The notes under the pieces were generated by a model, which saw nothing but the letters and a program-made list of their open reading frames with translations, had not been told where the DNA came from and did no database searches. From the NCBI RefSeq assembly GCF_015223055.1, contig NZ_JADFBX010000001.1:930001-994000 (forward strand): DNA of 64,000 nucleotides. The letters are read 5' to 3'. The DNA comes from Pedobacter sp. MC2016-24 (GTDB lineage Bacteria > Bacteroidota > Bacteroidia > Sphingobacteriales > Sphingobacteriaceae). The position numbers and the translations under genes were made by a program. The stretch's first letter is position 1, and every line of letters starts with the position of its first letter. Below, piece after piece: positions 1 through 8,654 of this stretch.

Positions 1-996
1 ATCCTGGTTAAAATCCATATGTGTTGCCTCCCAATTGTTTAAAAGGGTTAACCTTGGTTTGTTGCCATCCAAAACCCCATAATTCCTGGCCCAACGGTGT
101 AAATTCCGCGTGGCATCGCCCTTACCACTTTTGGTATAGGTAAAGATAAAAGCTGGAGTTTCGAATGTTTTTCCAGGCAGCAATTTATATTCAGAAGCAT
201 AAGGGTTCATTCCGGTAATCATGCGCAATGAATTTTGCTGATCAATTTCAAAAGAACATTGAAAATTCCCGGACCAGGCCAGGGTTCCTGCAATCAACTC
301 ACCCGAATTTTCGTCGGAAGGTTTGTTTAACGAGAGGTAAAAACTAGGAGAGCGGTACATTTGTGCCCGTGTACCCAACTTGCTGTCCAGGATTTTTATA
401 CCCGGGGTCAACTGGCTTTCCTTCATGCGCATCTCCGTCATATAATCCCCGTCAAACTGACTGAGCCAATACTTAGAAGCCTCAAAATGGAGCATTGAAG
501 AGGCATAATTGGTTAGTGTAACCGGTTTCTTTTCATGATGTCTGACTTCTGTCCATTCTTTAATCACATTTTCCTGGTTGTAAGTCGTAAAATGCAGCAC
601 CACTTCTACCGGATATTTTGGGTCCTGAAGCATAATGTTTGTGGTAGTGACATTTTCATCGTCCTGATGTTGGTTATGTGTCACGTACCTCAAATCCAGT
701 GAAGGGTTACCATCTGCATGGACCATACGAATGGCCGGTTCAAAAAGATCTTCCATACCCGCGGCGATATACGCACCTTTACGGCTTGCTGTCAGTAAGT
801 CCTGATCAGCAGGATTTGTTAATTTCTGACCAAGGTAACTTTGATACAGTTTCTGATCAGTGGATACGGTAAAAATAAGCGTGGTGCTTTTGGTTGCGAC
901 AACAATTTGTTTTCCATGTTGTGCGGACACTGCAGTAGCCAAACCAAAAATCATCAAAAAACAACTGATAGGTTTGGTCATATTTAATATTTTCAT
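1..996 (-). CDS. GH36 alpha-galactosidase, N-terminal part (runs off window)
   Basis: About 332 residues are visible; the 3' end lies beyond base 1. The protein starts with a signal peptide (short basic start, then a hydrophobic stretch ending AVSAQ), so it is exported. The visible part is the N-terminal beta-sandwich of GH36 (MelA-type) enzymes, ending in the conserved LLNNWEATHMDF entry to the catalytic barrel; the catalytic aspartates lie outside the window. Expected role: removal of terminal alpha-galactose from oligosaccharides or galactomannan. The start ATG at 996 shares one base with the stop of the upstream gene (TGATG), so translation is probably coupled. A second in-frame ATG at 981 would also leave a signal peptide. 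Family call is firm, exact substrate inferred. Confidence 0.85.
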   Translation of the reverse strand, partial: MKILNMTKPISCFLMIFGLATAVSAQHGKQIVVATKSTTLIFTVSTDQKLYQSYLGQKLTNPADQDLLTASRKGAYIAAGMEDLFEPAIRMVHADGNPSLDLRYVTHNQHQDDENVTTTNIMLQDPKYPVEVVLHFTTYNQENVIKEWTEVRHHEKKPVTLTNYASSMLHFEASKYWLSQFDGDYMTEMRMKESQLTPGIKILDSKLGTRAQMYRSPSFYLSLNKPSDENSGELIAGTLAWSGNFQCSFEIDQQNSLRMITGMNPYASEYKLLPGKTFETPAFIFTYTKSGKGDATRNLHRWARNYGVLDGNKPRLTLLNNWEATHMDFNQD

Positions 997-3062
997 CACA
1001 ATTTAATCAACTTGGTGGTTCCAACCTTCATTTGATATTGAAGGTCTTTGCCGGGATTTTTAATGGATACTGTCAATTTATCCCGGCCAGTGCGCTGCAC
1101 TTCCAGATCGAATACACTTCCAAAGGCGTGTATCTGGCGTAAAGCCATGAAGTTCCAGTCTTTAGGCAATCTGGGTGTACATTCGAAGCTGGCCAAACCA
1201 ACCGGACGCATCCCAAATAAGCCTTCTGTAAAGATCCGGCAATACAAACCACTCTCTGCTGACAAATGACGTTGATTGCCCTCAGGATAAGCCTCGACAG
1301 GATAAGGAACATGATCGCCCAGTAAACGACGGCGGGAATAATATTTGATAAAATCGATCGCCTTTTCCGTTTCACCCGCTTCCAATACGCCCCTCAAAGC
1401 ATATAATGTAGATCTATCCCAAAAGGTGTCCTTTCCAGCCTGGGTTGCCAGCCCATCTGCAGTCCACAACCTGGGAGAAAATAAAGCATCAATAGTACCT
1501 TGCTTTCTGTCAAAAATCCCCATCGTTAAAGGCAGACAGATCCAGGCGCGAAGCACGTCGTTACCTTCGTAGTATTTATACGTCTCAAAGCCTTCAACCT
1601 GACCACCAAAATACTTTTCGATATTGGCTTTCAACAGATCGGCTTCTTTTCGATAAGCATCAGTTTGACTTTTGGGCTTCCCGAGGGCCTGTCCCAAAAA
1701 TACCGATGAACGTAAAGCATCATAATATAAGGTGTTCGTCGACAAATTGGCTTTCCCTGCAGGAAAACGGCCTTCCAGTTCATCTTTATCTGAAGTAACC
1801 ACACCTTCCTCATTCATTTTTCGTTTATTGTAGGCCAGACACCATTCAATCAATGGCCATAATTTTCGGGCAGAATCTATATTTCCATTAGCCAATGCAT
1901 AACGTGAGGCACCATAGGCAATCATAGCCTGGTCACCCCGGTCGCCGGCGCCTTTCCATACCGCATCTCCTTCTGCTACGATAGAACTTGGAATGGCCCG
2001 ATATTCCGGATTCATGTATTTACCGAACCAGGCGTAGGAATTCATGGCAGACAAATTGCCAATACGATCACCTGAAAATGCAAAATAAGGGTTGATGTAT
2101 TCGGCCTGATCATTCGCCCATATTGCGGCATAATATGCCAGACCTCCAGGTCCATGCATATAGCCACCCTTTGTTTTATAAATGCTTTCTGTTGCCCTGA
2201 TTTTAGCGAAATCAAAAGCCGTATTCAACACCTTATCCGGGGTTTCCAGTTTTAACGGAGCCAGGATCTCTGTCACACGCGCCAGGCGTTTCTGTTCTTC
2301 CTGATCTGCATTCACTACCGGCAATTGATCAGGCTGGTCGCTGGCCAGATAATAAACCGCAAAAGTTACAGATGCCCCTGGTTTAACCATTTTACTTCCA
2401 TCACCTGCTGTTCCCATAACCACACTATGCGACTGCCCTTTACTTCTGGACGGATCAGTACGCATTTCTTTTTTCATGTATTCCATAGTAATGGGCAAAT
2501 CGGTTTCCGATACATTGGTAAAAACAAACTTCTCTATGGCCATTGCCTGATCCACAGCAGGATAAAAACTCCGCTGGATGGTCACCAAAGTCGGCTTTCC
2601 GCTTTCTGCCTGTATGCGCATGATGCCCTTGTGGCTGATGCTTTTAACATCAAAGCCTAAATTACCGGATTTTCCACTTTGAACTGTTCCAAAATCAAGT
2701 AGTCTTTTATTGATGTAAAACCGTGGCAGTTCATTGTCTTGAAAAGTATAGGAAACATGAGACCTGGTAACATCAGGCAACATTCTGAATGTTGGAAAAA
2801 CAAGTGTCCGGCTAATCCTGGTTCTTTTGAGACTATCCAGGCTATACTCAATCCATATGGCAACCCGCTCACCGGCCATTTCAATATGATCGGTATGCGG
2901 AAAAGTACTGTTGATGTTCCAAAGTATACTGCCGTCTGGTTGTATCACCCAGCGATCCTGCTGTTTCGGCAAATGAACAGACTGTTGTGCATGGCAAAGC
3001 CGGGTCAGCAAAAAAAAGACAACTGCAATCCTACATGGTCTGTAAAAAAAAATCTTCATCAT
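996..3062 (-). CDS. Secreted six-hairpin glycosidase-like protein
   Basis: 688 residues with an N-terminal signal peptide (IAVVFFLLTRLCHAQQ). The first ~270 residues look like a beta-sandwich; the rest resembles an (alpha/alpha)6 six-hairpin glycosidase domain, with a stretch rich in aromatic and acidic residues (YYAAIWANDQAEY near residue 310) and a C-terminal module of the type seen in alpha-rhamnosidase-like and amylo-glucosidase-like enzymes (GLFGMRPVGLASFECTPRLP). I cannot assign a GH family number. It overlaps the GH36 gene by one base, so the two are likely made together and may act on the same galactose-containing glycan. The 105-bp gap upstream contains a repeated TATTTTAGC but no clear promoter. 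Confidence 0.7.
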   Translation of the reverse strand: MMKIFFYRPCRIAVVFFLLTRLCHAQQSVHLPKQQDRWVIQPDGSILWNINSTFPHTDHIEMAGERVAIWIEYSLDSLKRTRISRTLVFPTFRMLPDVTRSHVSYTFQDNELPRFYINKRLLDFGTVQSGKSGNLGFDVKSISHKGIMRIQAESGKPTLVTIQRSFYPAVDQAMAIEKFVFTNVSETDLPITMEYMKKEMRTDPSRSKGQSHSVVMGTAGDGSKMVKPGASVTFAVYYLASDQPDQLPVVNADQEEQKRLARVTEILAPLKLETPDKVLNTAFDFAKIRATESIYKTKGGYMHGPGGLAYYAAIWANDQAEYINPYFAFSGDRIGNLSAMNSYAWFGKYMNPEYRAIPSSIVAEGDAVWKGAGDRGDQAMIAYGASRYALANGNIDSARKLWPLIEWCLAYNKRKMNEEGVVTSDKDELEGRFPAGKANLSTNTLYYDALRSSVFLGQALGKPKSQTDAYRKEADLLKANIEKYFGGQVEGFETYKYYEGNDVLRAWICLPLTMGIFDRKQGTIDALFSPRLWTADGLATQAGKDTFWDRSTLYALRGVLEAGETEKAIDFIKYYSRRRLLGDHVPYPVEAYPEGNQRHLSAESGLYCRIFTEGLFGMRPVGLASFECTPRLPKDWNFMALRQIHAFGSVFDLEVQRTGRDKLTVSIKNPGKDLQYQMKVGTTKLIKL

Positions 3063-3167
3063 TGAATAAGCTTAATTTGGCAAATGCAAGTTGAAGATTT
3101 TTAACTGTCTTTCAGACCCTTATTTTAGCGAGTTAATAAACTATTTTAGCAAAAAAGAAAGCGCCAC

Positions 3168-3782
3168 TTATTTTTTCAAAAAGTCAGAGCCAAAGATTTT
3201 ATCCCAGAATGCCGAAGTTACACCATATCCCCGGGTAGAGTCATCATAATGGTGCAGCATATGATGCTGTTTAATTTTTTTCCATACGCCATTTTTAAAT
3301 TGTGCGTGATGCAACATGTAATGTGTCATGTCGTAAAACAGATAACCCGAAATAAATCCGGCGAAAAAACCGTCCAACAGCGCTACCGGCAGTAACCATT
3401 TGAACAGGAAATAAAATGCAGCTGCCAAAGGGATACTTGCAGAAGGCGGCATCACCAGTCGTTGTGCATCGTTTGGATAATCATGGTGCACACCATGAAA
3501 AATGAAGTGTATACGTTTACCCCATTCTGAGGAAGGATAGAAATGAAAAACAAAACGGTGCAATACATATTCTGTCAGTGTCCAGATGAACAGACCGAGC
3601 AATAAATGCGCAAGAAACAGCAAGATACCGTTGGTTTGTATAGAAGTCCAGAAAAAATAAGCAATGACAGGAACATAAACAATTAAGGGCACAAAATAAG
3701 GCACTTTAGACAATGCTTCGAATAAAGGATTTTTAAACATCCGGATCGACTCCCTGGAATTGGATACAAAATTTTTTTTCAT
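3168..3782 (-). CDS. Fatty acid hydroxylase, sterol desaturase superfamily
   Basis: 204 residues, integral membrane, di-iron. Histidine boxes are visible in order: HRFVFH, HGVHH, HYMLHH and HHMLHH, interspersed with four hydrophobic segments. This is the layout of fatty acid 2-hydroxylases (FA2H/Scs7-like) and related sterol desaturase-superfamily proteins. Sphingobacteriaceae make sphingolipids and 2-hydroxy fatty acids, so a role in hydroxylating membrane lipid acyl chains is a reasonable inference. It could also act on a carotenoid or sterol-like substrate. It is a single gene with no functional link to its neighbours. Confidence 0.8.
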   Translation of the reverse strand: MKKNFVSNSRESIRMFKNPLFEALSKVPYFVPLIVYVPVIAYFFWTSIQTNGILLFLAHLLLGLFIWTLTEYVLHRFVFHFYPSSEWGKRIHFIFHGVHHDYPNDAQRLVMPPSASIPLAAAFYFLFKWLLPVALLDGFFAGFISGYLFYDMTHYMLHHAQFKNGVWKKIKQHHMLHHYDDSTRGYGVTSAFWDKIFGSDFLKK

Positions 3783-3874
3783 AATTAACGAATTCTGCTG
3801 CCTGGTAAAAGGAACCGCTAAATTACGGCTTTTCTTTTATTCCTAAAATGTCATTTATTAATTTTCGGTCATAT

Positions 3875-6412
3875 TTAATACCTGAACTTCATTGCAAAAT
3901 AGGGATACCAGCCCTCATTGGAGTGTCCCATCATCAGACGAAAAACAGTTAAAGACGCTGGTGCAAAATAAATTCCGCCGCCATACCCCTGGTGCCAGAC
4001 CCGGGATTCCTCGCCTTTTTTCCACACCCTTCCAACGTCGTGAAAGCCGATAAGACCGAATTGCCCCGGTAAAACATAATTGATGAAATCGGCTACTTTT
4101 GCGCGCAACTCAAAATTGTTATACAGGCTCTGTTGTCCACCAAAACGGTACTCCCTGTATCCCAGCAAATTCCCCTGACCACCTAAAAACTGCGACTGGT
4201 AAAAAGCTTGTTTACCAAGCGTAGCACCACCACCAATCCGATCTGTAATGACTACGGTTTTTCTTTTGTTTAGACTTTGGTACACTGTAAATGCAGCATT
4301 GAGCTGAACAATACTATTGGAAAAACCATTCAAACCCTGATACGCGGTTAAGCGTGTATCCAGATGCGTACCCGAGCTTGGCAAAATGTCGCTGTTCCGA
4401 TTGTTGTTCACATAATTCAGGCTCAGCCCTGCGTATAGTTTATCTTTTGTGATGGTTGCACTATCGGCAGATTGCAATTGGGCCGTATTGGTAATGAATC
4501 GTCCGGCATTGTCATCCCGATTGTACCTGTAATACTGAAAAGACGGACCCGCAGTGAGCGTGGATTTCGACCAGCGCCACCTAAAGGCAGGATCAAACTG
4601 ATACAAGCTAAACCTGGCCCGGTAGTACCGGACAAAATCACCGGTTTTATCAAATGTTGTTTCATTACCCAGACCGAAAAAGTTTTGAGAATTCTCAGGT
4701 GCAAATACGTCTGCCTGTAAAATCAGATCCGTTTTACCAAATACCTGGAACAATTCAGATTTATAATTGAAACGAAAACCGGATGTTGCAAAGGAATGTA
4801 AAAAGGAAAAGGAATGTATGCTGCCATAAGGCAGCTTTCTGAACCCGGGCTGCACAATACGGTACGAGAGCCCCATAAGCAGCCGGTCGTCAATGTTGTA
4901 CCCGGCATTGAGCAGTAACGTTCTGCGTGTGTACAGGTCCGTAGGTACAAAATGTGTGTTTGAAGTATCACTGTCAAGCTTTTTCAGCACCCTGCTGGTA
5001 TTTCCACTGATGGTTACCTGATCGTCATTCCCGTAAATGCGTACTTTCCGGTATGCATTTTCAATGCGATAAGATTTTTCTCCGGATACACCTATGATCC
5101 TGATTTTAATTGCTGAGCTTTTATTGTTCAAAACCAGGCTATCGTTTCCATCACGCACATACAGCCGCACTTCCTGCGTAACTGCCGGATCAAATGTTCG
5201 GTTAAAGATCAGTTCTTTTCTTGTCCCGTCTTTAGCCAGTTTATGGATCTGAATCGTCAGTGCTTTTCCCGGTGCATCGTTGATGGTAACCTGCTCATTT
5301 TTATTACTGGCCTGGACATCCACAATCCGATTGATGAAACGGTAGTACTTACGCATCATTTCCGGAAGTTTTGCCCTCCTTACTTTAAGCTGTGCAAGTA
5401 ACTGATCGTGCCTCAATGTATACCCCGGTTCTGGCAGCTTTTTCAATGCTTTTTCCATTACCTCATCGGTTACTGCAGCACAAAAATCCTGTACAATACC
5501 ATTCCATTCCACCTCACTGAGTTGAGAGAACCAACGTCCGTAAATGGCACGGCCTTCCCAGAAAAACCAATTGATATCGGGTAAATTCCGCTCATAACCC
5601 TGAATCATAGGCAACAACCAGGACGATTGCGCATACCTGGGAATGATGCCTTCAGACAGGTAAAACACCTGGTCCCGGTCCCGTGGAATCACCTGATACT
5701 TTACCAGTCCGCTTGCCTCCTCTTTAACAGGTTTCCAGCGCCACTGGTCCTCATGCCTGTCCCAGTCCCCCAATAATGCATCCAGTGCTTTCGCCCGCAA
5801 CATCATAGGTCCATCATAACTGTAATCGTTATTGTCGTTTAATTTTCGGGTCATTTTTTCCGAGTTATCGGTATCCCCTTCCGGCTCCCGCTCTTCCAAA
5901 AGGCAAAGGGTATTGGCAAACAGATCCGAATATTGCCCAAGTTGTGCATCGGGTAAAACCCATCCGATCATGGGCTCTGTATGAAAAATGCCGACAGCAG
6001 CTGCAAAATCAGGCACAACCAATGCAGAAAAGGGATGTTGTGCAGACATATTATCCTTTACAACCTCACCAGCAAAAGTTTTCCTGAATACTTCAGGCAA
6101 TAAAATTTCCGGATATTTCTCCACGCTTCTCAATACCCACTCTTTTCCATTTTTATCCACCAGACGCAGGGAATGTGATTGATTTCCACCACCACGTTTA
6201 GTTGGGGTCAAACCTCCTTTTATTTCAGAAATCCGGATGACAGGAACCCTGGTCTTCAGGGCATACTCCTTACGGTAGTTATCCCCAAAAAGAAAACGAT
6301 GAAATTTACCCACACGGTCATATTTTGGATAAATCTGAACAGTTGTAGAATCCTGTGCAGTAACCGTAATGCTGAGTGTAATTAAGAATGCGCACAGTAG
6401 AAATTTCATCAT
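3875..6412 (-). CDS. Omp85/BamA-like outer-membrane barrel with kinase-like N-terminal domain
   Basis: 845 residues with a signal peptide (LITLSITVTAQ). Residues ~60-260 hold a domain with a glycine-rich KRGGGNQS (72-79), VLRSVEK (93-99), LLEERE (171-176), GDWDRHEDQW (215-224) and PRDRDQ (243-248). The pattern resembles the catalytic and metal loops of atypical protein/lipid kinases (HipA, Fam20C, PI4K type). A linker follows, and residues ~500-845 form a surface-antigen (D15) type beta-barrel ending in aromatic MKFRY, the usual C-terminal signal of outer-membrane proteins. From memory, Bacteroidota have related proteins in which a metallophosphoesterase precedes the same middle domain; that part is absent here. 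Kinase activity is unproven. The protein probably sits in the outer membrane with the extra domain in the periplasm. Confidence 0.7.
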   Translation of the reverse strand: MMKFLLCAFLITLSITVTAQDSTTVQIYPKYDRVGKFHRFLFGDNYRKEYALKTRVPVIRISEIKGGLTPTKRGGGNQSHSLRLVDKNGKEWVLRSVEKYPEILLPEVFRKTFAGEVVKDNMSAQHPFSALVVPDFAAAVGIFHTEPMIGWVLPDAQLGQYSDLFANTLCLLEEREPEGDTDNSEKMTRKLNDNNDYSYDGPMMLRAKALDALLGDWDRHEDQWRWKPVKEEASGLVKYQVIPRDRDQVFYLSEGIIPRYAQSSWLLPMIQGYERNLPDINWFFWEGRAIYGRWFSQLSEVEWNGIVQDFCAAVTDEVMEKALKKLPEPGYTLRHDQLLAQLKVRRAKLPEMMRKYYRFINRIVDVQASNKNEQVTINDAPGKALTIQIHKLAKDGTRKELIFNRTFDPAVTQEVRLYVRDGNDSLVLNNKSSAIKIRIIGVSGEKSYRIENAYRKVRIYGNDDQVTISGNTSRVLKKLDSDTSNTHFVPTDLYTRRTLLLNAGYNIDDRLLMGLSYRIVQPGFRKLPYGSIHSFSFLHSFATSGFRFNYKSELFQVFGKTDLILQADVFAPENSQNFFGLGNETTFDKTGDFVRYYRARFSLYQFDPAFRWRWSKSTLTAGPSFQYYRYNRDDNAGRFITNTAQLQSADSATITKDKLYAGLSLNYVNNNRNSDILPSSGTHLDTRLTAYQGLNGFSNSIVQLNAAFTVYQSLNKRKTVVITDRIGGGATLGKQAFYQSQFLGGQGNLLGYREYRFGGQQSLYNNFELRAKVADFINYVLPGQFGLIGFHDVGRVWKKGEESRVWHQGYGGGIYFAPASLTVFRLMMGHSNEGWYPYFAMKFRY

Positions 6413-6498
6413 AGTTAAAGATAAGACGAAATTATTTTATTATTCAAGCAAATCGACATGAATTTACAACTGCAAAATTAGGGCATTCAAAAAGGTAG

Positions 6499-6546
6499 GT
6501 TCGTCATCCTGAATTAACGATAAAAGTCTCATTCAGGATGACGAAC
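6499..6546. repeat. Perfect 16-bp inverted repeat
   Basis: Arms GTTCGTCATCCTGAAT (6499-6514) and its exact complement (6531-6546) flank a 16-base loop. It lies 5 bases past the galM stop, so it can act as a galM transcription terminator (minus strand). No long T-run follows the stem on the minus strand. Sequences of the GTCATCCTGAA type recur between genes in many Bacteroidota, so this may be a dispersed REP-like element rather than a dedicated terminator. Confidence 0.7.
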
Positions 6547-6551
6547 TGATT

Positions 6552-7727
6552 TTATTTTTGAATGTAGAACTTATAAACTGTATTGGTTTTATAAGTTTGC
6601 CCAGGTTTAAGCACCGTTGACGGAAAAGCAGCCTGATTTGGCGAATCAGGAAAATGCTGCGTTTCCAGGCAGAATGCAGAACGGTGCGGATAACTTACAC
6701 CACCTTTACCGTCATGATCCTGACCGGTCATGAAATTACCACTATAAAACTGTAAGCCCGGTTCTTCTGTGAGTACATCCATCGCTATACCGGTTTTGGT
6801 GCTGACTACCGTAGCTGCTTTTCGTAAACCTGTACCTTTTCTAAGTACAAAATTATGATCATATCCCTTCCCAAACTTCAATTGCTCGTTAACCGCATCA
6901 ATACGCGCACCAATCAAGGTTGCCTTGCTAAAATCAAATGGTGTTCCGGCAACAGGTTCAATTTTTCCTGTCGGAATTAAAGTACTATCTACCGGGGTGT
7001 AACCATCGGCGTCTATCGTCAGCAAATGATCAGTAATGGTTGCGTCACCGGCACCATTCAAGTTAAAATAAGCGTGATTGGTGAGGTTCAGCACCGTGCT
7101 TTTATCTGTAGTAGCTTCATAGCTGATTTTCAACGAATTGTCATCCGTCAGGTTATAGGTCACTTTCACTTGTAAATTACCAGGATACCCGGCTTCATTG
7201 TCCTTAGATAAATAACTCAATTCTAAAGTCTGCTCGTTGATCTTTTTGGCATCCCAAACCTGGGCAAAAAAACCATCAAATCCACCATGCAAGGTATTTA
7301 TTCCATCATTAAGTTGAAGTTGGTAGGCCTTTCCTTCTAAAGAAAACTTACCTTTTGCTATGCGGTTACCATACCTGCCAATCAAAGCACCAAAAAATGG
7401 TTCGCCTTTTTTCTGATAGGATTTTAAACTGTCGTATCCCAGTACCACATCTTTAAATTCATTTTTATTGTCCGGAACCAGCAAAGAAACCAGACGCCCT
7501 CCATAATTGGTGATTGCAGCCTCCGCCCCATTTTTATTTTTAAGCACAAACAAAGAAACCTCTTTGCCTTTAACACGATTTTTGAAACCTGCTGAATCGG
7601 GAATTTTACTGGTAGAAAGCACCACAGAATCGCCTTTGACAGCCGATTTATTGGATACATTGTCACACCCACTAAGCGCCCACAAAAGCACAGATGCCAG
7701 GCAGATAGAATTGAATTTCTTGTTCAT
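6552..7727 (-). CDS. galM: Aldose 1-epimerase (mutarotase), lipoprotein
   Basis: 391 residues. It interconverts alpha and beta anomers of galactose, glucose or arabinose. A lipobox ALSGC puts the lipidated cysteine at residue 21, so it is an envelope lipoprotein rather than a cytosolic enzyme. GalM active-site elements are present: TLHGG (His147), LTNHAYFNL (His218), GYDHNFVL, and LETQHFPDSPN (Glu355 as catalytic base). Length is normal for the family plus an export signal. It is divergent from the arabinose regulator, sharing a 131-bp intergenic region with an operator-like half site. It probably supports anomer conversion of sugars released outside the inner membrane. Confidence 0.92.
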   Translation of the reverse strand: MNKKFNSICLASVLLWALSGCDNVSNKSAVKGDSVVLSTSKIPDSAGFKNRVKGKEVSLFVLKNKNGAEAAITNYGGRLVSLLVPDNKNEFKDVVLGYDSLKSYQKKGEPFFGALIGRYGNRIAKGKFSLEGKAYQLQLNDGINTLHGGFDGFFAQVWDAKKINEQTLELSYLSKDNEAGYPGNLQVKVTYNLTDDNSLKISYEATTDKSTVLNLTNHAYFNLNGAGDATITDHLLTIDADGYTPVDSTLIPTGKIEPVAGTPFDFSKATLIGARIDAVNEQLKFGKGYDHNFVLRKGTGLRKAATVVSTKTGIAMDVLTEEPGLQFYSGNFMTGQDHDGKGGVSYPHRSAFCLETQHFPDSPNQAAFPSTVLKPGQTYKTNTVYKFYIQK

Positions 7728-7754
7728 ACAATACAGTTTTAAATTTGATTAGGC

Positions 7755-7766
7755 AACGAATATATA
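7755..7766 (-). promoter_or_regulatory. Candidate -7 element upstream of galM
   Basis: On the minus strand this reads TATATATTCGTT, 28-39 bases before the galM ATG. TATATTCG differs by one base from the Bacteroidota -7 consensus TAnnTTTG. The identical 12-mer occurs 40-51 bases upstream of the heparan-sulfate SusC gene, which supports a promoter role. No clear -33 TTTG was found. Confidence 0.35.
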
Positions 7767-7775
7767 AAAAAGAAT

Positions 7776-7800
7776 ATTAAACGTCAACCAAACAATTAAA
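7776..7800. promoter_or_regulatory. Candidate AraR operator between galM and the regulator gene
   Basis: Half site ATTAAACGT (7776-7784), a 7-base spacer, then ACAATTAAA (7792-7800), an imperfect inverted copy (6 of 9). The arm plus spacer geometry is the same as in the stronger palindrome before araB, and ATTAAACGTC is an exact inverted copy of bases 8637-8646. It sits where a regulator could control galM and its own gene. Confidence 0.4.
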
Positions 7801-7858
7801 AATATAATCGAATACATTACACCCTAGATAAACTTAATTTTTTATAATTTTAACCCCT

Positions 7859-8569
7859 ATGACAAAATATACCAAGCAAAGCCGATTCCTAATCGCTGTT
7901 GACTGCATCATATTTGGATTTGACGGAGAACACATTAAAATTCTGTTGATTAAAAGGGCCTTAGAGCCTGAAAAGGACAAATGGAGCTTAATGGGTGGAT
8001 TTGTAAAACCCGAAGAAAGTCTGGACGGTGCAGCAAATCGCGTATTGTCGCAGTTAACCGGACTCGAAGGCGTTTACCTGGAACAGATTCAGGCTTATGG
8101 CGATCCATTGAGAGATCCCATTGAACGCACGTTGTCGATAACCTATTTCGCATTGATTGACATCAATAAATATAAAACGCAGCTGAGCGATCAGTTTCAC
8201 GCAGAGTGGTTTTTACTCAAAGATGCCCCGAAACTGATCTTTGACCATGATAAAATGGTTGAAAATGCCAAGGAAAGGATCCGTTACAAAGCAGCACTGC
8301 ATCCCATCCTTTTTGAACTTCTTCCTAAAAAATTCACCCTGCCCCAACTTCAAAACTTATATGAAGACGTTTATAACACCAATATAGACAACAGGAATTT
8401 CATCCGTAAAATCAGTGCCACTGGTCTTCTGATTAAATTACCCGAAAAAGATAAAACCGGATCAAAAAAAGGAGCGTTTTATTTCAAACTGGATAAGAAA
8501 AAATACCAGGCCAACTTCCAGGCATTCTTAAGTTTCATCCCTAAACCCGATAAATTAATTACGAGCTAG
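7859..8569 (+). CDS. NUDIX-fold transcriptional regulator, AraR-like
   Basis: 236 residues. Residues ~8-140 form a NUDIX domain and ~155-225 a winged-helix domain (NrtR/AraR architecture). The NUDIX box starts at GGFVKPEE (46-53), but the catalytic REUxEExGU core is replaced by RVLSQLTGL (61-69), so the metal-binding glutamates are gone and hydrolase activity is unlikely. The Bacteroides thetaiotaomicron AraR, an L-arabinose-responsive repressor, is a catalytically dead NUDIX protein of this kind. Position directly before araBDA supports the same role: repression relieved by arabinose. Palindromic operator candidates lie on both sides of the gene. The start follows an AT-rich leader without a Shine-Dalgarno sequence, usual for this phylum. 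Confidence 0.85.
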   Translation: MTKYTKQSRFLIAVDCIIFGFDGEHIKILLIKRALEPEKDKWSLMGGFVKPEESLDGAANRVLSQLTGLEGVYLEQIQAYGDPLRDPIERTLSITYFALIDINKYKTQLSDQFHAEWFLLKDAPKLIFDHDKMVENAKERIRYKAALHPILFELLPKKFTLPQLQNLYEDVYNTNIDNRNFIRKISATGLLIKLPEKDKTGSKKGAFYFKLDKKKYQANFQAFLSFIPKPDKLITS

Positions 8570-8615
8570 CCGCAATATTTTTTTTGAAAAATTTATTCAA
8601 ATAAATTCTTTTAAT

Positions 8616-8652
8616 AAATAAATTAAATGTTAATTAGACGTTTAATTTATTT
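8616..8652. promoter_or_regulatory. Palindromic operator candidate abutting araB
   Basis: Two 15-base arms (AAATAAATTAAATGT and ACGTTTAATTTATTT) match as an inverted repeat with one mismatch around a 7-base centre, ending two bases before the araB ATG. The AT-rich stem and position argue against a terminator. Binding here would block transcription or translation of araBDA. The likely binder is the NUDIX regulator just upstream; this is inferred from position and symmetry. Confidence 0.55.
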
Positions 8653-8654
8653 GT

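Noticed and set aside
8616..8652. AT-rich palindrome as terminator of the AraR-like gene
   Set aside because: Its arms contain almost no G or C, there is no T-run after it, and it ends two bases from the araB ATG. An operator is the better explanation.
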